A DNA stretch of 64,000 nt from Botryotinia globosa (Eukaryota; Ascomycota; Leotiomycetes; Helotiales; Sclerotiniaceae), in NCBI GenBank assembly GCA_014898425.1, contig RCSZ01000019.1, positions 372,001 through 436,000 of the forward strand, read 5' to 3'. Shown here in pieces: positions 37,021 to 49,500 of the stretch. Position 1 is the stretch's first letter. Each line of letters opens with the position of its first letter. The position numbers and the translations under genes were made by a program. The notes under the pieces are model-generated. The model ran no database searches, was not told where the DNA came from, and was given only the letters and a program-made list of their open reading frames with translations.

Positions 37021-38645
37021 TTTTCTGATATTGATTCGAGGACAAGTGTGAGATTGTATATGAATGTAACGTGATCAAAACTACTGATCAAGTGATTTTA
37101 TATGAATGTTGATTTTCCAAAACTTCTGAGGGTAATGAATCCGAATATGCTTTTATTCAAATCTCCTCAACGATTCGTATTGTCCAGAAACCCAACACTG
37201 AAATTCTCCTTCTCTTAAGCAATACTATTCTAGATACCAAAAATTGTACTTTCCCAAGAGATACAATGATACCTCTACCACAAAAATCTGCTTTGCAATC
37301 CGAGGATTCTGATTGGAGACTTGATATTCCTTCGAAGCCTCGTGCAACTGCCGTTGAATACAAGTGTGCACTTGCCGTGCGTCGGACAGTTTTGAAGCTG
37401 TGCGGATTGGTACAAAGCCGTGAATGTTAGAAAGTACCACGGGGTTTGGCGGTAACTGCGTTTGGTGGTGTTTGGAGGAAGGAGTATGTCGGTTAAGAAG
37501 TTCAATTGGTTGATTGACGAATTGAACTGACAAAGTGTTTATCGATGACGGAATGACCAAGATAAGAGTGATATCTAAGGCAAGGACAACTTATTTGGAA
37601 TATCTAAAAGGATAATTGTATATGAAGGAGGGAGGCTATGAATTATTGTCGAATAAACAGATGGTCGATGGATCTAAAACGAAATCAAGAAATGATCCGA
37701 TATGTGATGTCGATAATGCAGAGGGAAAAGGGTGAATAATGAAGCCTAACTGATCCAAGTGGATAACAGAACTGATCAAAAGAAAAGGAAGAGTCCAGAT
37801 ACGTATTGTGAAGGATATATGTATCTCTCAGTCAATAGAAATATGTAAATGGGATTTCAGAAGTATTGTGTAATAGAATCTCGAATCATTAATTCAGTTA
37901 CCTGAGCGAGAGAGAACATGGGGGACATCAACCATAAAATCACAGAACATGTATGCCAAGATTTCTCATTGTCATTGGTAGGTATGGTGGCAGGTTAGCA
38001 TGTGTGTATTTTGATTCCAGACATGGACCTTTTCCTGTTTACTATGGGGCAGTCAAAGATCAATCATGGATGATGAGAATACAGAGTAGATGTTGTAGGG
38101 ATGGCGAATATGAATGGGGTCAACGAGGATATGAAAGGTAGATTTGTGCACGAAGTATGAGTAGAATGGACTGACTCGACCGTTTTGTGACATGATATGA
38201 TATGATATGTGCATCGTCTGACTTTCTGGATATGTACATCGGACGTGCTTCCTTTTTTGAATGCTACATTGTAGATGCTTTTCACTTCTTGATATTACCG
38301 GTTAGTCTTCTCGATTGCGTCGCTAGAGTTATGTGAATGGATGGATCGTAGCTCTACCTCGAGTAATCCTACCGGTAAATATCCACCAAAGCTACTCCAG
38401 TCTCCAACAAGCTGTCAGTGACCTCTCTGTCACGACTCACTCCGCGCTTACATTCTTCCGGCATGAAAAGGTCGTATGTAGCATGTGAAGGTGTGTGCGG
38501 GGTGCTCGTATGTGTCCAGTGTACTTTGTAGTAGCTTCTTCCAGGAGTAGATGGCGACATGACTTTTTCGTCAAGGGGACAAACCAATGAACAATCCACC
38601 TCGGAGACAACTTTTCTAATGTCTCCACATAGTTGCCAAGAGAAA

Positions 38646-38654
38646 TTATCAGAT
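38646..38654 (-). promoter_or_regulatory. Iron-GATA (SreA-type) site 1
   Basis: TTATCAGAT on the + strand is ATCTGATAA on the minus strand, an exact match to the fungal iron-repressor consensus ATCWGATAA. It lies 1.6 kb upstream of the sidA start and in the orientation of sidA. Confidence 0.55.
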
Positions 38655-38900
38655 CCGTCCCGAAATTGGCAAAGGCATGACGGATAAATGCGGAGCAGGG
38701 GAGGGAAAGGGTTGAAAAAAGCTCCATATATACAGAGTAGATACATACCAAGGTTGGAGCTAGGTACGGAGCAATGGTCCAGTGATACATACAAATTGAT
38801 ACAATACATGCTTTTTAGACATGTTGAAACTTTCTTGAAGAATCCCTCTCATTCTCCACTCACCGACATCGGTTCACATCATCACATGGTTTCGTACTCG

Positions 38901-38909
38901 TTATCAGAT
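38901..38909 (-). promoter_or_regulatory. Iron-GATA (SreA-type) site 2
   Basis: Second exact ATCTGATAA (minus strand), 1.9 kb upstream of the sidA start and 255 bp from site 1. Confidence 0.55.
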
Positions 38910-38982
38910 CCTTTGCTCCAACTAGACGCTCCACTTCATTCAATCTAACTGGGCAATTCCAGGAACTAACGATGAAAATTTT

Positions 38983-38991
38983 TTATCAGAT
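38983..38991 (-). promoter_or_regulatory. Iron-GATA (SreA-type) site 3
   Basis: Third exact ATCTGATAA (minus strand), 82 bp from site 2. It completes a cluster of three identical 9-mers in 346 bp. Confidence 0.55.
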
Positions 38992-39871
38992 GGAAAAGAT
39001 AATCATAATCCCTGTTAATCTCTACTTTTCCCTGCCTCTGGTAGATTATACTGAAAGAGTGAGATGCAGCTTATATAGTCACCATGCAGATCTCCTAGAT
39101 TCAAATAGGCATGTCCGAAGCGATGGGAAACCTTGCTCGCTCTGGATAACCAAGATTTTCCAGGGCTTTAACTCGATATGGATGAAAGTGGTGGAAAGAA
39201 CTTCTGTCGTCCTAGATTTCGTATGTGGGATCATGGATGATGCAGGTTGGGCTCGACTTGAGATGCGTAACCTCAATGGGAGAAATGATGCAGTGGGGTC
39301 ACCACGTAAGGAAAACCAAATCTACTCGGCACCGGAGAATCAGATGGCAAAAGGGAATGGCCAACTTGTGAAGTAGATTAAAGCCCTGCATTATATTATT
39401 AACGTTTGTACCGAAGTGCCGACCTTGGGAGCTATCAGCGGCGGTGTAATGATTGGCGTGGATAATTTGAAGATATCGAAAACATGCATGGCATCATATT
39501 GTGGTGTAACTCGTGTTGGAATAGACGATGCAGGATAAGGATTGTTACGATGATACGAGATTTAATCATATTTTGCCTGGTCGGAAGGAGACACGAGCAC
39601 TGATTCACCAATGGTTGGTATATAAATAAACGCAAATCTATACTGAATCCCGTTCTTGAAACTTCGACTCCTGCATTATCTTCTTATCTGTAAGCCGTTG
39701 AGAGTTAAATAAACGTCGTGTCAGCTGTCTTCGCTTCATGCCGTGCTCCATACATACCACCGCTTAGATGCCCACCTATCCATAGTAATGGAATCATAGT
39801 GTTGTACGATTGGATATGAAAAGCGAATCCAATGCTATGCTACAAAAGTAAAATGAACAACATAACTCAGA

Positions 39872-42800
39872 TCAACCCAAATCCTGCGCTCTGATCATTT
39901 CTTCATAGATACCGCCGCCATTCATCAATTGCTCGTGCTTCCCTTCTTCTACTATCTTGCCACAATCGAAAACTAAAATCCGATCCGCATTCTGTACACT
40001 CGTAAGACGATGTGCAATCATGATCGTAGTTCGTTTACGAGAGACAGTTTTGATTGCTTCTTGTATCTGAGCTTCAGAATGCGAGTCTGTAGTATGTTAG
40101 TGTTTGATCTCTTTGCCAACGAAATAGAGTCCTTTACCAAGAGCCGAAGTGGCTTCATCAAGCAACAGAATCTCTGGGTCGCGAATATATGCTCGGGCTA
40201 TTGCAACTCGTTGCTTCTGCCCCCCAGACAGTTGAGAACCATTTATACCGCATTGTCTAAAACTGTCAGAAACCTTGTGAAGTCTGGAAAGAATATACAT
40301 ACGTCTCGTAACCATCGGGCAACCCGTTGATAAATTCATGAATCCCGACAGCTTTACAAGCAGCTGTGATTTCCTCCATTGTCGCAGTATGACCTGGCCG
40401 AGCCCCTAACCCAACATTGAAAGCCACACTACCCGAAAACAAATCAGGATCTTGAGATACGAGACTGAGTCGAGCTCGATGTTGGGACACAGGAACTTCC
40501 CGGATATCTATGCCATCAAGAAGAATTGCGCCAGACGTTGGATCGTAGAATCGCTCTATTAACGAGATGGTCGATGTTTTGCCAGCCCCTGATTTTCCTA
40601 CTAAAGCAACTGTCTCGCCAGCTTGTACGGTAAAATTCAGGTTGGTGAATATGGGTGTATTGGCGCGAGATTTGTAGGCGAGACCAACATTTCTAAACTC
40701 GATTGTGCCAGAAGGAATTGCAGAAGTGTCATTCAAAGTCTTATCCGGAGAAATAATCGCAGGGGTTGAATCGTTAGTGAGGTCAATAGTTGGTTTCTCA
40801 TCGTGCAATTTAAAGACTCGAGATGCGGCGCCCTTTGCCCTCCCAGTATCTGGAGCCAGACTAAATAATTGCCCTGCGGCTTGAGCCGAATACAGTATAG
40901 CGGGGAGCACAATAAAAAATTGACGAGATGAATAATATCCCTCTCTCACTTGCTTGGCTCCCCACCAATAAGCAAGAGAATATATGAAATATCTATGAGC
41001 TGATTAGCCATTTCCCTCGCTACATAGAGAGTATACTTACGTGATTGCTAGCGCAAATGCAAGAAGTATATTGCCAAACGCCGTGTTCCTAGAAGTCTGC
41101 TTTCGATGCTTATTGACTGCGACCTTGAACTTCGATGAAGTCTCTCGTTCTATACCAAGTGCAGAAATGGTACGAATTGCCCCACAAGCCTCAGTTGCGA
41201 ATGCGGAAGCGTCGACATATGCTGCCTGGTTCTTGGCCTCTATTTGAGCCAACACGCGTATCCGAAAGTATCCCGCAAGAAGGATTACTGGCGAAGTACC
41301 CAGAAGAACAATCGCAATTTTCCAAGCCACAGCATGTGCTAAGATTGTCCCACCGACGACCGAGACAAAACAGGATATCATAGTTCCGATGATCACACCC
41401 GAAAGTCCACTCAAGTGGCCGGAATCCATGTTCATAACGGAGATAAGGGCAGAAGTAGATCGGCCTGACATCAAAAACCATTCCATATCTTGTCTTAATA
41501 TGGTTCGGAGGGATAGATCTCTGGCTCTCATGATCAAAGTTTCGGAAACAATTCCAAAGCAGGATCCAGAAGTTGTGTACCCAAGAAGTGCAACGATTGC
41601 AACAATGAAGAACATCAAACAGTAAAAATCTACCTGGGAAGACGAGACAGAGCCGTTGAGTAAAGAAACTAAGTTACCGAAGATAATAGATTCGCCGATG
41701 ACCAGACCTCCTGTTGCAGCACAAGCCACGAATGCAAGTAGAGCAAAGGGGGTTTCGGATTTCGTTAAAGCAAAACAGCGCCGAATTATTGCAAACGTTC
41801 CGAGAGGCTTTGAAAATTCAGGGTCACTCTCTTCAGGTAAGGTTTGCACAGAATCATCTTCATGATCAGAAAACCCGTCAGATGGGATGGATAATTTTTC
41901 GATGGTTGGAAGTTCAAGGGATTCAACGTGTTGGCTTTTGTGAGAAGGATTTAGTCTTTGTGCTTCAATCAATTGACGATAAGCACCCTCGGGCTTCGAC
42001 ATTAGGAATTCGTGACTTCCCTGTTCAAGAACTAGACCTTTGCCCATAACAATGATATTATCAGCAGCCCTCACTGATGCAAGACGATGAGCGACCATTA
42101 CGGTAGTTCGCTTACTCGAAGATCTTGCTATTGCAAGAGAGCTCAAGATAGCCGCTTCGCTGATTGTATCAAGTGCACTAGTAGCTTCATCTAGTATCAA
42201 TAGAGGAGGGTCGCCAACTAAAGCCCTAGCAAGGCAGAGTCGCTGTTTCTGGCCACCAGAAAGCCTCGTGCCGGATGGCTCACCAAGCCAAGTATCCAAT
42301 CCATCTGGTAGCAATTCAATGAATTGCCAGGCATCAGAAGCCTTCGCAGCATCTATGCACTTCTCTCTCATCTCCTGCTCTTCCAGAGAAATCCCCTTGT
42401 AGCCATATCTGATATTATCGTAAATTGTCCCCGAAAAGACTGCTGGATCTTGGTCAACCAAGGCCATCTTCTCGCGGAGACTAGCTAAATTGTATTCGGG
42501 TAATGTGTGGCCATTAACTCGAACAGAGCCCCGTAATGGATCATAAAGTCTGAAGAGAAGCGAAGTGATGGTTGATTTGCCACTTCCAGATGCGCCTACA
42601 ATGCCCACAGAAGTTCCAGTTCTAATTTCTATGTTGACTGAATCCAAAACACTTTCGAGTGGGCGTGCTGGATAAGAAAAGCTGACATCTTCAAACGTAA
42701 GAGTTCCTCCTGTATCCAGTGTCTCGCTGTCACAGATAATTCCCTCTTTGGAATATACATCGATTGGTATGCTGGGATAGTCTATAAGATTGAATATTCG

Positions 42801-44212
42801 CTGCCCAGCGGAAGCGGCGTTTGCGAAGGATTGAACAAATGGGCCTGCTGCTCCGATCACAAACGAAGCGTCAAGTATTAGAAAGACAATGGCATATACA
42901 GTTCCTGCACTGCCAGACGAGCCAGAGTTGATTATCTTGGAGCCTTGCCAAAATGCTAAGGCATTTGCTGAAAACCTATGTATTGTTAGCATTGTAATTT
43001 AAGACAGATAAGCTTCCAACAGTCCAGACTGAATCTGGCTTCAAACATTTGGAAGTGGTAGAAAATTCACCCTGAATTCGCCCTTTCAAACTAGGTAGTC
43101 GAAACATTTAACGAGACTCAAAATTGAAACCTTGTGATCATCAGACTGCAGCGTGGACCATTGGAAGCCATGAAAATGAGGCTGAGAATGGCAAAACCTA
43201 CGCAATAAAAAATACACTACCAAGCATCATTGCACCCGTCACAGCTTTTTTGGCGCCGTATCTCATTGCAATAACTAGATTATTATGATGAGAATCCGTT
43301 AAAGCGTCAAAGGCATCAAAAGCTTGAACCACTTGTACTGCTTTCACAGCGCCTTCAGCAATCGAGTTTGCGATTGTATTACTCTCTGCTGCGGCCTTGG
43401 CGTATTTATTCAATGTGGAGGTACCAATGACAACGACCAGTGTCATAGAGGGAATTACCGCAGCAAAAAGAATTCCAGTGAGACGAGCGTTGAGAACAAA
43501 CCCTACTATGAATGCTACAATGAAATAACTGCAAGATTGCAGAAATAGGCCCACTTTCTCAGCTGTACCAGCTTGGACTGTTTGTGCGTCTACAGTCAGA
43601 CGACTGGTGATCTTGAAATGGTTAACTTTAGTTTTTCTACCGGATACGCAGTCTTACATCTGGACATTGAGTCTCATAATATGTCTGATCAAGTCCCAAA
43701 GCTCTGTCGACCATCTGCATCCGTAAACCTCGCGATACTCTATCGCCAACGATTCCCCAGCAAAATGCCCAGCCCCATGTTACTATAAAATATGCGCACG
43801 CTGCATCGTCAGCAATTGCTTTGAGATTTTGAAAGATTTAAACCCTAACCAACGGCAACCAATTGATAGACTCGGGAAGCAACTTCCTCCTCGGAAGGCG
43901 GAAAGGAATCAATGATGCGCGCAAATATGACACCGATTATAGGAAGAGCTGTGGCGCCGAAAAGTTTCGTCAGAATAGAACTAAACAGACAATGAAGATA
44001 TACTGACGTGCCCCAGCAGCGATTGCAAATAGTACTCCACAAAATAAGATGAACCGAGACTGAAGGTCATCCAAAGGTCTGAAAAGAGCGACATAAGAGG
44101 ATCCACGCCCTCCTGATCTAAGTGAGATCCACGATCGTTTGACTAAGTTGGCATTGTTGGCATTGTTGACATTTCCTCCATCTTCTGTACTTCGGGACAT
44201 AGTCTCAGTCAT
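39872..44212 (-). CDS. Full-size ABC transporter, ABCB/MDR type
   Basis: Reading leftward, the exons are 44212-44008, 43948-43850, 43800-43658, 43611-43202, 42975-41041, 40992-40303, 40256-40138 and 40086-39872, giving 1,271 residues. The layout is TMD1-NBD1-TMD2-NBD2. NBD1 has Walker [10 protein letters not shown] (about 407), the signature LSGGQKQR (about 523) and [13 protein letters not shown]2 has Walker [11 protein letters not shown] (about 1063), the signature LSGGQKQR (about 1172) and [11 protein letters not shown], then the H-loop AHRL. In NBD2 the D-loop reads SALG|DSHS across a splice site. The half between the NBDs starts with an acidic linker ([14 protein letters not shown]). Placed between sidA and the NRPS and divergent from the latter, it probably exports the siderophore or moves an intermediate (inference; multidrug efflux is the alternative). 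The intron at 42976-43201 is unusually long for this gene. Confidence 0.92.
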
Positions 44213-46569
44213 TCAAAAATGTTATATGCAGGTATATCCCCCCAAAAATGGCGATTATGCAGCGGCCAAAGCCCGAAGCGGCCGAAGTATCTTATTTTTT
44301 CCCTAATTCGAGGTTTATATACACCGTAGATGCCTTCATATGAGATTCATCTGCTGGTTTGCGTACCCGGATATCCAATTTTGGTGCGAACGTGTGATGA
44401 TCGAATCAGCAAAAAGATAATGAGCAACAACGACGTCAAGTGATAGCCGAGTAATATTGTCGTGAGCACAGAAAAACAAAGTGGTCGATGAAGTAAAGGG
44501 ACGACTACCTTTGCCACTAAAACGATTCTGCTATAGAGAAGAAGGGAATGGAGTATGGTAAAAAGTTAGTTGCGTCGGCATTGTGAACTTCGCATCATTA
44601 TTTAGCCTCAATCTCACTAAAGGAGCCTTTTCCCTGAGGTAGAATCCACATCTCAAGGTGGATTAAAAATCCAAAATCTAAAACATACTAAAATCCGAGG
44701 TATGCAATGAAAGCAGCAAAAGTTGCACATGTCAATGGACAATACATAATTCGCCGCCAAGATAGCATAGAATCTAAGCATCATCTCAGGATTTACCTAG
44801 CGTGATAAATTGCAAGACTGATATTGATTTGACATGTTCAGTGACATTCCACTCATTCCAAAGAGAGAGTACTTTGAAAGAGTTCCGGATTCCATTGCAT
44901 CCGAAAATGGCTTTTCCCAACTTTGGCTCTTTTTCGCTCAGATTCTGAGAGTGTGAAGCCCTCGGCTTGATCAGCAAATGGGGCTTAACTTTAGCACTGG
45001 CTAGGAATGCCGTATTTCATGATTAGCTACAACGCTTGAGATAATATGGAGTAGTGCCAGTTTTTGATGATATCGTCAAGTAAGATCTACAATCCTACAT
45101 GAAAGCAAAGTTAGTATTGCTACTCTTTTTGCTCCGAAGATCGGTTTCTGTGGATCAGATTAGATGTAAAAAAATTCATCTGATAAGATTACATAAAGGC
45201 TGTGACTCGTGAGCATTCAACAAGCATCAAAGACCCCACCAATTTCACCACCCTTGTTTGGAACCTGCAGCTCGAGCCGCGTGCAGACTGCAGTACTGTA
45301 CTTCGTAACTTCGTAAGTATGACCGACCGCTGTTGACCAGGGTTATTGCATTCTTAGCTGAGAAAAACTTGAAATCCTGCGTTGATAAAGTGGGCAGATG
45401 CAGTTCCAGTGTGTCCAATATAATCAAACCCTTGTTCGCCATATACCTGGTGACTGGCCGGCAGTTGAATGGGTATTTGAGCCTGTGAGTATCGAGAGGA
45501 TGTAAAAGCAAAAGAAGCTTCCAGTGATACGGTACAATCAATGATGGCTCGAGTTCTTATGCTCCTGAATATGGACGAGGTCGTCGTTGTGCGGACAGCA
45601 ATAAGTGAGATATCGAGTATTCCTCTTTAAAAACAGCCATGGTTAGAAGATGACAGACATAATAGCAAGGCTGTCCCTCATATCTCGTGATGACACATTT
45701 ATCCCTCAATTCGCAAATTAAGCAGGTGTGAGCAAGGGGTGGTGCCCCAGTCTCTTGTATGTATATGCGCCTCGATAGTTAAGAAGGTTGCAGGATGAAT
45801 GAATCGTAGCATGATATATCATTCAAATTCTAAACCTAACATGGATTTCCGATGCAGACATAAAGTGTAAAACACGTGATCTCGAAGCAAAACCTAGAAT
45901 AGAAGGCTAAAGTGCTTTTCCGCCTATAGCGCGAATGGTACATGGTCCCTCTATCCGCCTCGCCAAGGAGTGTGAGTATGTACTGTACGAATCGTCCTCT
46001 AGTCTCTCGGTTGGGCTGCTTGCACTCCTCACCTAGAAACAGACGACGCTACCAATTTTGCCTTTTTTCTCCCCAATTTCTCTAACAGATGGCGCGTATT
46101 TCGAGTCGCCTTACCTCTTCCTTACTCACTAGCTAGGTACTTCCATATACCATCTGTTTAGCCCCTATCACCTCTGAGTATTCACTCATGGAATACAGCA
46201 TCTATCCACTTTTACCTTTTATCTCCGTTAATAGTGATACAGTAGCACCACCAATTCGTTCCATCTACCAATCCTGCCTTCTCTACCGGTCATCATTCAG
46301 ATCTCTTGCTATATGACTAATTCAAGGTTAATACAAATCAATCATCTTTGCTCTTTCTATGGTAGGTTTCTCAACCCACGTGAATAACACAAGAGCTTGT
46401 TGTAGTTAACACACCATCGTTACAATCACTGTCCGGCATGAGAAAGAAATACAAATACACCCAGCAGTGACCTGACATTCAAATACTCTTCTGTAGCAAC
46501 AGGACATATAAACCGATCATATGCACTTACAGCAGTCCAGATTATGAGGATCGACCTGCGTGATCCAAA
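44213..46569. other. Divergent promoter region of the transporter and NRPS genes
   Basis: 2.36 kb with no supported ORF. It contains one exact iron-GATA site at 45178 and looser GATA strings (for example AAAGATAATG near 44410). Both flanking genes could be controlled from here. Confidence 0.6.
45178..45186 (+). promoter_or_regulatory. Iron-GATA (SreA-type) site 4
   Basis: Exact ATCTGATAA on the + strand, 966 bp upstream of the ABC transporter start and 1.39 kb upstream of the NRPS start, followed by another GAT. It is the same 9-mer as the three sites upstream of sidA. Confidence 0.55.
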
Positions 46570-49500
46570 ATGGATACAAAGATTTCGTGTTTGAATGACC
46601 CCCCAAGACTCTTGTCTGGGCCACAACTTTTACATGATTTGATCCGATGGGATGAATACGAAAATTCTTGTGCAATTGACTTCACTAGTCACGACAGACG
46701 AGAGAGGTACCGTTATCGAGATATACAAGCTTGTGTGACGTCTCTCGTTACACAAATCCAATCAACGATCAAAGGTCATCAAACTTCTCAACAGCAGCAC
46801 ATCGTCCCAATATTGCTGCCACAATGTCCCGCATTATACATCTCTCAACTTGCAATCTTGCAGTCGGGAGGGGCCTTTTGCCCTATCAACCTCGATGCGC
46901 CGAGAGATAGAATACGATTTGTTGTGGGCGACGTTTCTGCAAGTATCATAATCACGACACCGGAGTTTCGAGATTCGGTTTCTTGGGAAAATGGCCCCAG
47001 AGTTATTGTCGTCGACGAGTTCCCCATTATTCCCACGGAACTGGAAGAAACAAATGAATCACGTGAATCCACCAGCAACGATTTTGCATATGTTATGTAC
47101 ACTTCTGGTTCAAGCGGAACCCCAAAAGGAGTTACAGTCAGTCATCTAGCTGCTTCGCAGTCTCTTTTGGCTCACGAGAGTCTTATTCCCAAATTTGAAC
47201 GATTTCTCCAGTTTGCTGCACCATCTTTCGATGTCTCCGTATTCGAGATCTTCTTCCCTCTGACTAGAGGTCAAACATTGGTTGGATGTGATCGTAGTCA
47301 GCTACTTAACGATTTACCAGGCATGATCAACAAGTTAGAAATTGATGCTGCTGAACTTACTCCAACCGTGGTGGGTGCTTTATTACAGAAAAGAGCCTAT
47401 GTTCCCAAGTTGAGGTTGCTGATGACGATTGGTGAGATGATGACGAGGCCAATCGTGGAAGAATTCGGTGGATCTGACACAAAAGAGAGCCTTCTTTATG
47501 GAATGTACGGCCCGACTGAAGCAGCCATTCATTGCACGATTCACCCCAAAATGGAAGCAAGTGCTAAACCGGGCAATATTGGAGTACCCTTCGAGACAGT
47601 ATCTGCGTTCATAGCGGAAGCGGCTTCTGGGTCTGGAAATGAGCAAAATCTCAAATTCCTTGCCCAGGGCGAGCTCGGAGAGCTTATTCTAGGCGGCCCG
47701 CAACTAGCAAATGGCTATCTTAACAGAGAAGAGCAGAACAGGGCTGCCTTTGTGACAGTGGCAGCCAAAAAATACTATCGAACTGGTGATAAAGGTCGAA
47801 TTCTGGAAGATGGAAGTATAGAGATTCACGGCCGTATAAGTGGTGGACAAGTTAAGCTACGTGGCCAACGTGTCGAACTTGGGGAGATAGAAGATGCTGT
47901 CTACAAACATCCTGGCATTAAGACGGTTGTAGCTGTCGTGATAAGCGGAGTACTTACTGTGTTCGCTCTTACAAATGAAGAAGAAACTCGTCCTGATCAA
48001 GTTCTGACCACTTGCTCACAGTGGCTTCCGAGTTTCATGGTACCCAGCGAGATCATTATTCTGCAAGAATTTCCTTATTTACCGTCGGGAAAAGTAGATA
48101 AAAGAAAGTTGCAAGCCAACTACCAGCAACGACGTGAAGAAGGGGACGAACAATCAAACTTCACACAAACTGAAGTAATCGTGAGAGAGGTCTTGCGCGA
48201 GATACTTGGTCCATTCCCCCCAAATATACGCTTGGCAGCGGCAGGCCTTGACTCGCTCATTTCTATTAAAGTATCCAAAGAACTTCGATTGCGAGGATTC
48301 AACGTCGCAACTTTAGCTGTATTACAAGCCGAAACATTAACTTTGTTGGCGAGACTTTGTGAAAATTGTCCCCAGGTTCCAAGTTCAGGCAAGGCTCAAT
48401 TGGCCACAACCAACTCAGAAATGCACGCTATGCTCCATGGCAATGCAAATGACGTAGAAAGTTCCTACCCATGTACTCCGCTTCAAAATGCAATGCTTGC
48501 TGAAACTGCCCTCAATGGGAGAGCTTACCGCAACTGGATCGAGTTAAGTTTACCTGAACTTAGCGATATCGACAAACTCTATACGAAGCTGATAGATCTC
48601 GCTGATTGCAATCCAATCTTGAAAACTGGTTTCGCAGAGTCCTCTGATAATAGTGGATATATGCAATTTGTATGGAAAACGTTTCCCAGTTCAAACATCA
48701 AAACAGTAGACGATTTCACGTACGATTTTGGGGTTGGAAGTGCTTCACTTCATCGCCCGATTGTTTTCGAGATTTTACCTACTGAGTCCAGTATAAAACT
48801 CTTGATCCATATTCATCACGCTCTGTATGATGCCTGGTCGATAGATCTTCTGCTTGATGATTTGAATTGTCTGTTGCAAGACGAGATTCCAATTCCACGC
48901 CCGTCATTCGCGGATGTTGTGGGGGGTTATCTCAATGGTAGCCTGTCTTCCGATTCTCAAGTTTCTAAAGATTACTGGAAAGATCATTTGGTAGATCTCG
49001 AGCTTAGGAATTTACCAAATTTTCACACAACCAAGGTTGCTTCCGCCAGATTAGCAGTGGCGCATCACTCGACTCAACTTTTAACTTTTGATGTTGAACT
49101 AGCCGCGAAGAAACTGGCTTCAAGTCCACAAGCTATTTTTCAAGCTGCATACACTCTGATTCTGGCCTCTTACTTAGGATCAACAGATGTTTGTTTTGGT
49201 ACTGTTTTCTCTGGAAGAACCATCCCCCTTGCTGGAATAGAAGATGTTATCGGACCATGTCTCTCAACCTTACCGATCCGTGTCGATACCTCCATAGCTT
49301 CTACTCTCCAAGATCTCGTAGAAGAACTAAATAGTATAAATAGGAAACATCTTGAGCATAGCACCCTCCCACTTCGCGAGATCAAATCACTCAACGGTTT
49401 CGAGCCTCGACAGCCATTATTTGATACACTTCTAATATGGCAACAGACTCTCCATAGTTATGACCACAGCAGAAAGAATGTCATTCTTATCGACCAGCTT

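Larger units (their letters stand above)
37021..39871. other. Long sidA upstream region, no supported gene
   Basis: 2.85 kb between the sidA start and the 3' end of the ABC transporter gene. ORFs at 38369-38809 (-), 38437-38790 (-) and 38972-39376 (+) have no family-like features. Three exact ATCTGATAA sites lie at 38646-38991. The interval may hold a distal sidA promoter or an unannotated transcript. Confidence 0.5.

Noticed and set aside
38369..39376. ORFs of 117-146 codons between sidA and the ABC transporter gene
   Set aside because: They overlap on opposite strands and lack domain features; the regulatory sites there are better supported.
43819..43849. 31-bp intron in the ABC transporter gene, suggested by the first acceptor AG
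   Set aside because: It is too short for a fungal intron; the next acceptor at 43801 gives a 49-bp intron with a CTGAC branch site and keeps the frame.
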